From positions 1 through 64,000 of the forward strand of contig NZ_ACLQ01000016.1 in assembly GCF_000174755.1 (NCBI RefSeq): a DNA stretch of 64,000 bases, written 5' to 3'. Position numbers and translations under genes: made by a program. Source of the stretch: Capnocytophaga gingivalis ATCC 33624. Its GTDB lineage: Bacteria; Bacteroidota; Bacteroidia; Flavobacteriales; Flavobacteriaceae. The notes beneath the pieces were generated by a model. That model was given only the letters and a program-made list of their open reading frames with translations. It ran no database searches and was not told where the DNA came from. Below, piece by piece: positions 53,633 to 61,680 of this stretch (within the stretch, counting starts at the first letter, position 1; the number at the start of each line of letters is the position of its first letter).

Positions 53633-54400
53633 ATGAAAACAATATTTTTCTACCTTTTCTTAATGAGTTTTACTGCCTCTTTTGGACAAAAACAAAGAAC
53701 GGATCTTCAAGAAGAAAATCTAAAAGGAAAAGTAAAAACAACAATTACTACCTACTATAATGCTGTTCTCAGAGATGGAAAGATAGTACGTGATGGCTAC
53801 CCAAAATATAGATATTATTCCAAAGAGGTTGTTTATAATAAAGATGGTAACATGCTAAATGTCAAAGAAATAGGAAAAGACGCCTTTGTACAACAATATT
53901 ATTTCTATGACAAAAAAGGTAGAAAAATAAAGAAACAAGAATCTAAGCATCATGGAGAACCAGAACTTGCTTCCAAGTATAGCTATGTCCAAGGAAAATG
54001 CATTGAAAAACTCTATATAATAGGAGAGCTTTATTGCATTGATACTTTCAAGTACAACGCACAAGGTGATCCTATCGAAAAAAGATCTATAGGAGTAGGG
54101 CAATATAGGCAAGACTATGACTATAGGGTTAGCCTGAAGTATGATTCTTCCAGAAGATTGATTGTCACCAATTTATCAGAAGAACAACGGATTACCAAAT
54201 ATACTTACAACAAAGAAGGGCATTTAGAAAAAGAAATACTCTCTGAAGATGGTGATTGGATAGAAACTACACTATATAAGTACATTTCTTTTGACTCACA
54301 AAAAAACTGGACAGAACGTATTATGTATTTAACAGATGATGCGGGGGTAAGCAAACCTTTTTTTATAGAAACACGCAAACTGACTTACTATGAAAAATAA
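53633..54400 (+). CDS. secreted protein with YD/RHS-like repeats
   Basis: 255 residues, signal peptide ending near TASFGQ (residue 18). Repeats of the kind found in RHS/YD proteins and wall-associated beta-sheet proteins: EVVYNKDGNMLNVKEIGKDA, YYFYDKKGRKIKKQESKHHG, FKYNAQGDPIEKRSIGVGQY and YTYNKEGHLEKEILSEDGDW. AT-rich compared with murG. Its function is unknown. A short GAGAG hairpin follows near 54408-54430. Confidence 0.7.
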   Translation: MKTIFFYLFLMSFTASFGQKQRTDLQEENLKGKVKTTITTYYNAVLRDGKIVRDGYPKYRYYSKEVVYNKDGNMLNVKEIGKDAFVQQYYFYDKKGRKIKKQESKHHGEPELASKYSYVQGKCIEKLYIIGELYCIDTFKYNAQGDPIEKRSIGVGQYRQDYDYRVSLKYDSSRRLIVTNLSEEQRITKYTYNKEGHLEKEILSEDGDWIETTLYKYISFDSQKNWTERIMYLTDDAGVSKPFFIETRKLTYYEK

Positions 54401-54429
54401 ACAAGCCCTCTCCCTCTAAAAGAGAGAAC

Positions 54430-54632
54430 AATGATCAGTAATTAGCCTATTACTTCGTTCACTGACCCCTGCTCACTGACCTCTGTTCACTATTCACTGC
54501 TCACTGATTTCTGTCACACGCACCAGCATAGGGCGATTTGCAAATCGCCCCTACAACAGAGCGCAAAACCCTCATGCTAATATGGGGTAACCTCTGCTCT
54601 CTGACCCCTGTTCACTGCTCTCTGACCCCTGT
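54430..54632. repeat. CACTGAN heptamers and GGGCGATTTGC palindrome
   Basis: Same block as at 48655-48835; palindrome at 54531-54550. The heptamers run into the minus-strand gene ending at 54633 and encode its final LSRGQ. Confidence 0.8.
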
Positions 54633-55475
54633 TCACTGACCCCTGCTGAGTCTCTCTATTTCTCTTTTGACTACCGCCAAGTCCTCCTGATAGGTCATAC
54701 CGAACCATACAGCATCGGTAGGCACTACCTCCACTACATAGCCCTGTGCCATGGCATGGCTCACCAAGGTAGGTATGTAGAACTCCGCCTTGGGATCGTC
54801 CTCGTACTGAGCGATAAAGTCCTGAAAGAGAGGTACTCCCATTTCGAATATATCAGGGGTAAAGCCCCAGAAGTTCATCGATACGAAGCTCGAGAGGGCA
54901 AAGCGCTCTCCTGTACGTTCGTCGGTAGCTTCATCATCACTTGTTTTAAGGAGCTTGGTGCGCTCTTCTATGCTAAGGAGTTGGTTGTCAGCACTTACCG
55001 TACAGATACCACGGGATACCGTACCATTCTCACTTAGGGTATTGCCCAAGCGATAGCCTGCCGAGTAGAACGTCTTTTCCTTGCCTGTACGCAAGGCTTC
55101 TGCCATCATCTGGAAAGAATGACGCCCGTAGAAGTCGTCCGCATTGATGATAAGAAAAGGAGTATCTACAAGCTCCTTAAGGCATAGCAAGGCATGTCCT
55201 GTCCCCCATGGCTTCTTACGTTCCACAGGGTTATGCTTGTCCTGACATACAAAGGCAAGCTTCTCGGAAGGAAACTTCTTCTCAAGGTGTGTTCTTAGTG
55301 CCTCCTCTATCTCACTACGTACAATCAGTACTACTTGGTCAAAACCTGCCGCAAAGGCATCTTGTATAGAGTAATCCAAGAGAATGGAGTCTCCATGTAT
55401 GGGCACGATTTGTTTATCTGCCCCAAAACGCGACCCCAAACCGGCCGCAAGTATCGCTAAGGTTATCTTCATCAA
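54633..55475 (-). CDS. sugar-1-phosphate nucleotidyltransferase-like protein
   Basis: 280 residues. N-terminal signature LAILAAGLGSRFGADKQIVP with the nucleotide-binding G-x-G-x-R-F loop, FLIINADDFYGRHSFQMMAE (metal-binding D), and LVSHAMAQGYVVEVVPTDAV near the end. It activates a sugar or related phosphate with NTP; the substrate is not clear. It could belong to a cell-surface sugar pathway. No operon partner is evident. Repeat-derived C-terminus. Confidence 0.8.
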   Translation of the reverse strand: MMKITLAILAAGLGSRFGADKQIVPIHGDSILLDYSIQDAFAAGFDQVVLIVRSEIEEALRTHLEKKFPSEKLAFVCQDKHNPVERKKPWGTGHALLCLKELVDTPFLIINADDFYGRHSFQMMAEALRTGKEKTFYSAGYRLGNTLSENGTVSRGICTVSADNQLLSIEERTKLLKTSDDEATDERTGERFALSSFVSMNFWGFTPDIFEMGVPLFQDFIAQYEDDPKAEFYIPTLVSHAMAQGYVVEVVPTDAVWFGMTYQEDLAVVKREIERLSRGQ

Positions 55476-55590
55476 TAATAATGGTTAATGGTTAATGAAC
55501 AATGAGTAATGAGCAATGATTAATGGTTAATGATTAATGAGCAATGAGTAGTTAAGGAATTAATCATTATTGGCATTGATCATTAATCAT
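55476..55590. repeat. ATGATTA-type heptamer array
   Basis: ATGGTTA/ATGAGTA/ATGAGCA units between the nucleotidyltransferase and aroQ. Confidence 0.7.
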
Positions 55591-56005
55591 TAAATAAAAA
55601 ACTTTCTAAAGCTAATCTGTAACTCTCCATACCAAAGCCTACAATTACCCCTTTGGCTACCGCAGCTATATAAGAGTGGTGGCGGAAGGCTTCACGGGCA
55701 AAGGTATTGGAGATATGTACCTCCACCACAGGGGTGGTGATGGCACGTATGGCATCGTGTAGCGCCACGGAGGTGTGGGTATAGGCTCCTGCATTCAGGA
55801 TAATGCCGTCATAGCTAAAGCCCACCTCATGGAGCTTGTCCAAAAGAGCCCCCTCGTGGTTGGACTGGAAATAGCTTAGCTCCAACTGGGGGTAAGCCTG
55901 CTGAAGGGTGGCAAAGTATGCCTCAAAGCTATCTGCTCCATATACACTGGGCTCACGCTGCCCCAAGAGGTTCAGGTTAGGCCCGTTGATAATAATCACT
56001 CGCAT
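55583..56005 (-). CDS. aroQ: type II 3-dehydroquinate dehydratase
   Basis: 140 residues, standard length. Motifs NGPNLNLLGQREPSVYG (active-site Tyr at 22), SNHEGALLDKLHEV, NAGAYTHTSVALHDAI, VVEVHISNTFAREAFRHHSY and GFGMESYRLAL. It converts 3-dehydroquinate to 3-dehydroshikimate in aromatic amino-acid synthesis. It lies 3 bp after the LLM oxidoreductase gene, so they share a transcript. Confidence 0.96.
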   Translation of the reverse strand: MRVIIINGPNLNLLGQREPSVYGADSFEAYFATLQQAYPQLELSYFQSNHEGALLDKLHEVGFSYDGIILNAGAYTHTSVALHDAIRAITTPVVEVHISNTFAREAFRHHSYIAAVAKGVIVGFGMESYRLALESFLFND

Positions 56006-56008
56006 AGG

Positions 56009-56929
56009 CTATTCGTTCATATGTGGGAGCACTTCTTTGCCAATTTCGTCCAAGACTTCTGCCATAGGACGCGAACAAAACTTGGCAATGAAGATTGTAT
56101 GGTTTACTCCCATAAATTTAAGGGTTTGTAACAAGTCAATCAGATAGTTACGACCTAATCTGAAGCCCAATTCTATATTGATAGGCTCCGCTGATGGATC
56201 CTCCAGAAGGTCTATATATAGGGGTTGTATATAGGGCTTATCCACCTGGTTGTGCTTCTTGAGGGCTTCTTTCCAGTTCTGTATGATATTCTTGGTATAG
56301 GCGAACTCACGAGGATAGTATATCCAGCCATCGCCATTTTGGGCGATCCAGTTGAGGTTGATCCCTCCAGCATGTCCGGTGATATACATCGGGATACGCT
56401 TGTTCACAGGCTTAGGAATCACATCTGTCTCGCCCTGCATCTTCCCGAAAGAGGTATTATAGTGAGGAAAGTCATCCTTCCAAAAAGTGCGTATGGTCTC
56501 TATCTGTCGCATGAAGTCTATACTACGGTTATCATACGGCTTATTGAAAGCTGGGTACTCTATAGCTCGGTCTCCTGAGGCTACCCCCAGGTGCAAGCGC
56601 CCAGGAAAAAGCCTATCTATACTGGCTGCTGCTTTGGCAAAGTGGATCGGGTGGCGTAGGGGCAGTACCATACTGGCGGTACCAAGCTTGATACTCTGGG
56701 TCAAGGTCGCAATATGTGCCATATAGATCCACGGATCGTAGATCTGCCCTACATCACGGAAATTAGGATCAAAAAGAGGTACATCCCTCACCCATAGAGT
56801 ATCAAACCCTAAGGACTCCGCCTGCTGAGCCAGCCTAATCTGTTCTTCTTTATTCATCTGAGGTATTGGCCCCTCAAAAGCCTCTATAGGGAACAACACC
56901 CCCATAGTAAGTTTGTCCATTGCTATCAT
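56009..56929 (-). CDS. luciferase-like flavin monooxygenase (LLM class)
   Basis: 306 residues; ATG 56929 or the in-frame ATG at 56917. TIM-barrel oxidoreductase with RLAQQAESLGFDTLWVRDVP, AHIATLTQSIKLGTASMVLP, RHPIHFAKAAASIDRLFPGR and LHLGVASGDRAIEYPAF, characteristic of F420/FMN-dependent LLM enzymes. The substrate is unknown. First gene of a two-gene unit with aroQ under the promoter at 57031. Confidence 0.88.
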   Translation of the reverse strand: MIAMDKLTMGVLFPIEAFEGPIPQMNKEEQIRLAQQAESLGFDTLWVRDVPLFDPNFRDVGQIYDPWIYMAHIATLTQSIKLGTASMVLPLRHPIHFAKAAASIDRLFPGRLHLGVASGDRAIEYPAFNKPYDNRSIDFMRQIETIRTFWKDDFPHYNTSFGKMQGETDVIPKPVNKRIPMYITGHAGGINLNWIAQNGDGWIYYPREFAYTKNIIQNWKEALKKHNQVDKPYIQPLYIDLLEDPSAEPINIELGFRLGRNYLIDLLQTLKFMGVNHTIFIAKFCSRPMAEVLDEIGKEVLPHMNE

Positions 56930-57030
56930 AATTGAGTTTGAGTTTAAAGGTTATAGAATTTTAGGGTTTTTGGATTCAAGGGCTTGAGCCACTATCGCCT
57001 GACAACTGACTACTGCCCACTGAACGTGGC

Positions 57031-57038
57031 AAAGTTAC
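57031..57038 (-). promoter_or_regulatory. promoter of the LLM-aroQ unit
   Basis: CAAAGTTA, i.e. TAACTTTG on the minus strand, followed by GCCACG. It lies 102 bp before the LLM gene; the leader includes AGGGTTTTTGG-type repeats. Confidence 0.6.
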
Positions 57039-57067
57039 AATATTTTCTTTAAAAATAGCTACTTTTA

Positions 57068-57931
57068 TCAATAAAATATACGTTGGGCTTCTCTAAAAGT
57101 ATTCGTATGTGCCTCGAGGATAATCGAGAGCTTAGGCGAATACCCGCCTCCCATGCTGCATTGCACAGGAATCCCTCTTTTTTGGCATTCCTCGAATACG
57201 ATTCTATCCCGCTGAGCACAGCCCTCTATACTGAGATTCAATAGTCCAAAGCGATCACTCCCCAAGACATCTACTCCCGATTGGTAAAAGACAAAATCCG
57301 GTCTATGTTGCTCAAAGAGTACAGGTAGGGTCGCTTCCAAAAGAGACAAATACTCCTTATCCGTGGTTTGTTTGGGGAGTTCTATATCCTTGTCCGACTG
57401 CTCTTTGACAAAGGGATAGTTATCCCGAGCATGCATGGAGAAGGTAAAGACTTCCTCCCGATGGGCAAAGATCTCCGCAGTGCCATTGCCCTGGTGTACA
57501 TCCAAGTCGACAATCAGGATACGCTTAGCACGGCCTGTCTTAAGCAGATAAGCAGCTGCCACGGCTTGGTCGTTGAGCATACAAAAGCCCTCTCCCCTAT
57601 CCGAGTAGGCGTGGTGGGTGCCTCCGGCTATATTGAAGGCTATACCTTCCTCCAAGGCGTAGTGTGCCCCATCTATAGTACCTTGCACCAGGGTTAGCTC
57701 CCGTGCTACCAGCTGTGGACTCTGCACAAAACCGATGCGGATACGAGTACGTTCGGGCAAGTGTAGCCCTACAAATGCCTCCACATACCCCCGATCGTGT
57801 GCCAAGGAAGCATCTGCTATACTGACCTTAGCTGGGGCAAAAAAATCCTCCTCCTCAGCAACCCCTTCCCACAGCAACTGCTCATGCAAAAGTGCGTACT
57901 TTTCCATAGGAAAACGATGGTTCTCAGGCAC
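57068..57931 (-). CDS. histone-deacetylase-family (acetoin utilisation type) hydrolase
   Basis: 287 residues from GTG 57931. Zn-hydrolase motifs: GGTHHAYSDRGEGFCMLNDQ (catalytic His pair), VDLDVHQGNGTAEIF (metal Asp/His), QSGVDVLGSDRFGLL and MGGGYSP. Family members remove acetyl groups from small molecules or proteins. The frame continues upstream through KIAFDPIYTHP, which related proteins keep as their first strand, to a TAA. That segment has no ATG, GTG or TTG, only CTG (57967) and ATT (57970). An AGAATTT repeat overlaps this place and may have destroyed the start. Confidence 0.85.
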   Translation of the reverse strand: MPENHRFPMEKYALLHEQLLWEGVAEEEDFFAPAKVSIADASLAHDRGYVEAFVGLHLPERTRIRIGFVQSPQLVARELTLVQGTIDGAHYALEEGIAFNIAGGTHHAYSDRGEGFCMLNDQAVAAAYLLKTGRAKRILIVDLDVHQGNGTAEIFAHREEVFTFSMHARDNYPFVKEQSDKDIELPKQTTDKEYLSLLEATLPVLFEQHRPDFVFYQSGVDVLGSDRFGLLNLSIEGCAQRDRIVFEECQKRGIPVQCSMGGGYSPKLSIILEAHTNTFREAQRIFY

Positions 57932-57959
57932 AGGATGCGTGTATATAGGATCAAATGCT

Positions 57960-58015
57960 ATTTTCAGAATTATAGAATTTAAGGGTTATAGGGTTATAGA
58001 ATTTTTAGAATTATA
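57960..58015. repeat. AGAATTT/AGGGTTAT repeat
   Basis: TATAGAATTTAAGGGTTATA units. Similar runs occur near 34405-34445 and 56940-56975, always just upstream of a minus-strand gene. Confidence 0.6.
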
Positions 58016-58044
58016 AGACACAATAAATAACATCTCTACGCGAG

Positions 58045-58137
58045 TATTGACTGCTCACCGCTCACTCTTCATTCTTCACTCTTCATTCTTCACTCTTCAT
58101 TCTTCACTCTTCATTCTTCACTCTTCACTCTTCACTC
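58045..58137. repeat. TTCACTC/TTCATTC heptamer array
   Basis: Regular TCTTCATTCTTCACTCTTCA units. It supplies the end RVKSEE and stop of the minus-strand methyltransferase gene. Confidence 0.8.
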
Positions 58138-59344
58138 TCAAAGCTGCCATATAGAATCCATCATACCCTTGGGTAGCGGATATCTTGTGTTGTTCCACCA
58201 GTGTAAAGCGCTTACCTGCCTCACTGGCGAGGAAGTGCTGCACTTGTTGTTCGTTCTCAGAGGGGAGTATGGAGCAGGTGGCATAGACCAAGCTACCTCC
58301 TTCCTTGACAAGCAGACTGTATTGAGCAAGCAGCTGTGCCTGCGTCTGTCGTATCTCCTCCAAGAACTCAGGGGTGAGCTTCCACTTGGTATCTGGGTTG
58401 CGGCGCAGTACACCCAAGCCCGAACAAGGAGCATCGATAAGCACCCTATCGAAGGTGCCTCGCTGGCGCTTAAGGTACTTAGTCTCTATCAGGCGTGTTT
58501 CTATATTGTAGGCGCCATTGCGCTTTGCCCTGCGAGAGAGTTCGTCGAGCTTCTGTGGGTATATGTCCATAGCCACGATCTTACCCTTGCCCCCCATCAG
58601 CGCCGCCAAGTGAAGGGTTTTTCCCCCTGCCCCTGCACAGCAATCGGCTACTTTCAAGCTGCCTTGTGAGGGATTCCACGCACCTAAGAGCAAAGGAGCC
58701 ACTCGCTGTGACGAGGCATCTTGTAGCTCAAAAAGCCCCTGCTTGAAAGCCTCCGAGAGGAATACATTGGCACGCTTTTTCAGCTGAAGTGCATCGGGGT
58801 AGCCCTCCAAGGGTTCTGTCTCATAGCCTTCTTTAGCCAGCTGTGCACGTAGGGCTTCCCTATCTATCTTGAGGGTATTGACTCTAAGTACCACGGCCGC
58901 CTGTTGGTTCAGGGCGTGAAGCTCCTCACCCCATGCCTCCTCTCCAAGCTCTGCCACCCCAAGAGCGTCTAACCAATCAGGAACAGACTCCCGAAGGGCA
59001 CGCACGCGGGAGAGCTCATCAAAGCGCCCCTTGATACGGCGCTCTGGCGTACCCTCAAAATACCACTCAGGCAAGGTAATGCCACGAAGCACTGCCCATA
59101 CGGCAAAAACCCGACGGCTGCTCTGCACTGTAAAAGGCGCTTTCTCCTGTGCTATCTCTGTATAAAGTCGCTTATAGCGCACCAGCTCATAGAGCGTCTC
59201 GGCGATAAAAGCCCTATCCTTGCTCCCCCAGCGCTTATCACGCTTGAGCAACCGCTCAATGACCTTGTCGGCATACAAGCCGTCATTATTAATTTGCATA
59301 AAGCCGTCCACTACGGCATCTACTAAGTTTCGGTGTAGTCGCAT
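58118..59344 (-). CDS. NOL1/NOP2/Sun-family RNA (cytosine-5) methyltransferase
   Basis: 408 residues from ATG 59344; a frame from 59392 would start upstream of the promoter. N-terminal NusB-like helices, then Rossmann methyltransferase with VADCCAGAGGKTLHLAALMG, DAPCSGLGVLRRNPDTKW (catalytic Cys) and LVYATCSILPSENEQQVQHF (second Cys). Related to RsmB/RsmF; the target base is not certain. Stands alone. Confidence 0.9.
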   Translation of the reverse strand: MRLHRNLVDAVVDGFMQINNDGLYADKVIERLLKRDKRWGSKDRAFIAETLYELVRYKRLYTEIAQEKAPFTVQSSRRVFAVWAVLRGITLPEWYFEGTPERRIKGRFDELSRVRALRESVPDWLDALGVAELGEEAWGEELHALNQQAAVVLRVNTLKIDREALRAQLAKEGYETEPLEGYPDALQLKKRANVFLSEAFKQGLFELQDASSQRVAPLLLGAWNPSQGSLKVADCCAGAGGKTLHLAALMGGKGKIVAMDIYPQKLDELSRRAKRNGAYNIETRLIETKYLKRQRGTFDRVLIDAPCSGLGVLRRNPDTKWKLTPEFLEEIRQTQAQLLAQYSLLVKEGGSLVYATCSILPSENEQQVQHFLASEAGKRFTLVEQHKISATQGYDGFYMAALRVKSEE

Positions 59345-59363
59345 GTTTCTTTTTCTTCTGTGG

Positions 59364-59371
59364 CAAAAGTA
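59364..59371 (-). promoter_or_regulatory. promoter of the RNA methyltransferase gene
   Basis: CAAAAGTA, i.e. TACTTTTG on the minus strand, then GCCACAG; 20 bp before the ATG at 59344. Confidence 0.65.
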
Positions 59372-59429
59372 CGTTTTTTTTTCTATTAACAATTAACAAT
59401 TAACAATTGACAATTGATAATTAATATCG

Positions 59430-59437
59430 TATCTTTG
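59430..59437 (+). promoter_or_regulatory. promoter of the DUF7935-like gene
   Basis: TATCTTTG followed by CCCCC; preceded by ATTAACA/ATTGACA heptamers (59385-59422). Confidence 0.7.
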
Positions 59438-59486
59438 CCCCCTATTTCAGTCAGTTGTGACTGAACTGTCACCTAATTTAAATAAA

Positions 59487-60002
59487 ATGTTTCAACAAAT
59501 CCTTTCTTTTTGCCTTCCTGCGGTAATTGTTGCCGTCTTGGCTTATTTTTTCTTTCAATTGTACTTCAAGAACGAAGACAAAAAGCGCAATTACCAACTC
59601 CTCAAGGACTTACAGCGAGAAGCACTTCCATTGCGCTTGCAGGCGTATGAGCGCTTAGTGCTCCTTTTAGACCGCACCAGCCCTCAGAAGCTCGCCCTAA
59701 GAGTAGCCCCTGCTACTGCGGACAAGCAAGCGTATGAGTTGCTCCTTATAGAGCATATCAATGCTGAGTTCGAACACAACATTACCCAGCAGATTTTCGT
59801 CAGCGAGAACCTCTGGAATGTCATCCTCATTAGCAAAAATGCTACCTTGCAGATTATCCACCGCATCGCCACCGATACCAATATCCCAGATGCACAAAAA
59901 CTCCGCGAGGCGATCATCACGGAGTTCACTAACAAACCTGCTCCTTCAACCAATGCTATCTCCCACTTAGTCAACGAGATAAACACTTTCATAGGAAAAT
60001 AA
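59487..60002 (+). CDS. membrane-anchored DUF7935-like protein
   Basis: 171 residues from ATG 59487; a GTG at 59457 would add ten residues (TELSPNLNK). One membrane segment (CLPAVIVAVLAYFFFQLYF), then KNEDKKRNYQLLKDLQREAL and PLRLQAYERLVLLLDRTSP, the latter characteristic of this flavobacterial family, and a helical C-terminus. Function unknown. Convergent with the NifU gene, 2 bp apart. Confidence 0.75.
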   Translation: MFQQILSFCLPAVIVAVLAYFFFQLYFKNEDKKRNYQLLKDLQREALPLRLQAYERLVLLLDRTSPQKLALRVAPATADKQAYELLLIEHINAEFEHNITQQIFVSENLWNVILISKNATLQIIHRIATDTNIPDAQKLREAIITEFTNKPAPSTNAISHLVNEINTFIGK

Positions 60003-60004
60003 CA

Positions 60005-60904
60005 CTATACATTGTCCACCGCTTCTACGGTGAGCTTGTCATCCTTGAGCTGCTCCCTCAGTAGGCCTTCTATCCCCTGCTTGAGGGTAATGCGCGAGGA
60101 AGGACAACCATTGCATGCCCCTTGGAGAACGACCTTCACTTTGTGGGTCTCTTTGTCATAGCTAACAAACTCTATATTTCCTCCATCGCTGGAGACAGCA
60201 GGACGGATATATTGGTCTAAGAGGGCTACTATTTTCTTACTATAAATATCTCCTAAGCGAGGCAATCCCTTCGGGCGATCTTCCTCACTGACAGCCACTT
60301 TCACCACTGTTTTACCTTCCATAAGGTACTGACGGAGGAACTCTCGTGTCTCCATCATCACCTCCTCCCAAGGAGTGCTGCGGGGTAGGCGCGTGATGGA
60401 TACATAGTTGGCATCAAAGAATACAGATTTGACAAAGTCAAAGCCAAACAAAGCCTGCGCCAAGGGAGAATTCTCCGCCTCTTCTATCGTTTTGAACTCA
60501 TACGGACGACTTACCAGCTTCTTATTGGCGACAAACTTCATCGCCATAGGGTTCGGCGTACTCTCCACATAGATAGTCACCGGAATACGCTTAGGCGCCG
60601 TTTCCTGGGTTTCCTCTCCAGGGAGATACACCAAGGCTTCCCCTTGGCTAAGGGCTGTCTCTATCTGTCCTACAAGCTCTGGAGCGACTTCCTCCCAGCG
60701 GATATTACCGGTGGATTGCAGCGCAATAAAGTTGGCCGAAAAGTATACTGTCTTGATAAAGGGCAAGCGCAATAGCTCGCCTGCCAAGGGAGAATCCTGC
60801 GTATTATCCCCCTTGCTATATTGGTAGTTCCCTTTGACCAACACCACTGGTGCTTCTAACTGAACAATGGTAGGGTCTGCTGTGTATTTTATTTGTAATT
60901 TCAT
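60005..60904 (-). CDS. NifU-family Fe-S scaffold protein with two Nfu-N domains
   Basis: 299 residues: two Nfu N-terminal domains (LPFIKTVYFSANFIALQSTG near 50; VESTPNPMAMKFVANKKLVS near 112 with FVKSVFFDANYVSITR) and a C-terminal NifU domain (IRPAVSSDGGNIEFVSYD, GACNGCPSSRITLKQGIEGL) holding CxxC. It carries and hands over 4Fe-4S clusters. The doubled N-domain is usual in this phylum. Lies 20 bp after the MscS gene. Confidence 0.92.
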   Translation of the reverse strand: MKLQIKYTADPTIVQLEAPVVLVKGNYQYSKGDNTQDSPLAGELLRLPFIKTVYFSANFIALQSTGNIRWEEVAPELVGQIETALSQGEALVYLPGEETQETAPKRIPVTIYVESTPNPMAMKFVANKKLVSRPYEFKTIEEAENSPLAQALFGFDFVKSVFFDANYVSITRLPRSTPWEEVMMETREFLRQYLMEGKTVVKVAVSEEDRPKGLPRLGDIYSKKIVALLDQYIRPAVSSDGGNIEFVSYDKETHKVKVVLQGACNGCPSSRITLKQGIEGLLREQLKDDKLTVEAVDNV

Positions 60905-60924
60905 AAGTGTCTGTTGATTGTATA

Positions 60925-61443
60925 TTATACTTCGTTAGGTTCTACTATGACTACGGCTTTTTGCAAAAGGACGTTGTTAGGTAGGGAAATGTGCTCGCCA
61001 GAGGCGGTTATCAGCAGTGTATAGAAGGAGTTGATATCCTTGATCTCGGCTTCGATAGGGCATTCCTTGTCCAAGATACGTATTTTGTCACCTATCTTGA
61101 AGGGGAAGGAGAAAAAGATGATAATCCCCGCGGTGACATTGCTCAGTATAGACCATTGGGCGAAGAAAGCTACCCCTATCACCGTAAGAATGGAGGAGAT
61201 AAAGAGGAATATCTGGTCAGGCTTCACCCCCCAGATGGAGACTATCACCACTGAGACTAAGGTCGCTAAAAGGAAATCAATGTACTTCTTCACTAACTGC
61301 ACACGTGCCTTGGGGAAATGCGCCCTTTGCCCAAAACGATTTACCAAGGAATCAGCAAAGCGCTTAAGGATAAAAAATAGGATCAAAGTAACTACCGTAG
61401 CAATGATCTGCGGGTATCTCTCTAATACAAAATCAAATATCAT
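60925..61443 (-). CDS. small mechanosensitive channel (MscS family)
   Basis: 172 residues with three membrane segments (about 10-27, 55-72, 78-98) and a short MscS beta domain (GIIIFFSFPFKIGDKIRILD, EAEIKDINSFYTLLITASGE, HISLPNNVLLQKAVVIVEP). The large C-terminal cage is missing, as in the small subfamily. It would release solutes under membrane tension. First gene of a unit with nifU. Confidence 0.85.
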   Translation of the reverse strand: MIFDFVLERYPQIIATVVTLILFFILKRFADSLVNRFGQRAHFPKARVQLVKKYIDFLLATLVSVVIVSIWGVKPDQIFLFISSILTVIGVAFFAQWSILSNVTAGIIIFFSFPFKIGDKIRILDKECPIEAEIKDINSFYTLLITASGEHISLPNNVLLQKAVVIVEPNEV

Positions 61444-61468
61444 AAGCTATATAAAAGAGTTCAGGCTG

Positions 61469-61476
61469 CAAAGATA
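61469..61476 (-). promoter_or_regulatory. promoter of the mscS-nifU unit
   Basis: CAAAGATA, TATCTTTG on the minus strand, then GCAGCC. Confidence 0.7.
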
Positions 61477-61479
61477 CAA

Positions 61480-61555
61480 CTTTTTTAATGATTAATGTTC
61501 AATGATTAATTCTCTGTTCACAGCTCACTGATCTATGACCTATGCTCACTGACTA
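61480..61555. repeat. ATGATTA and CACTGAN heptamers
   Basis: Short mixed array in the divergent gap between mscS and the SLC13 gene. Confidence 0.6.
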
Positions 61556-61598
61556 TCAATGTATTAAAAAATATTTTCTTTCGATTGAAAAAAATATT

Positions 61599-61628
61599 TT
61601 GATTATTTAAAAAAAAGAAGTAATTTTG
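61599..61628 (+). promoter_or_regulatory. SLC13 transporter promoter
   Basis: TTG at 61599-61601, 19 bp, TAATTTTG at 61621-61628. Confidence 0.7.
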
Positions 61629-61680
61629 TCAGACATACTACGCAAAAAAAGAACTGTTATTTTACAATACTTTTTAGATT

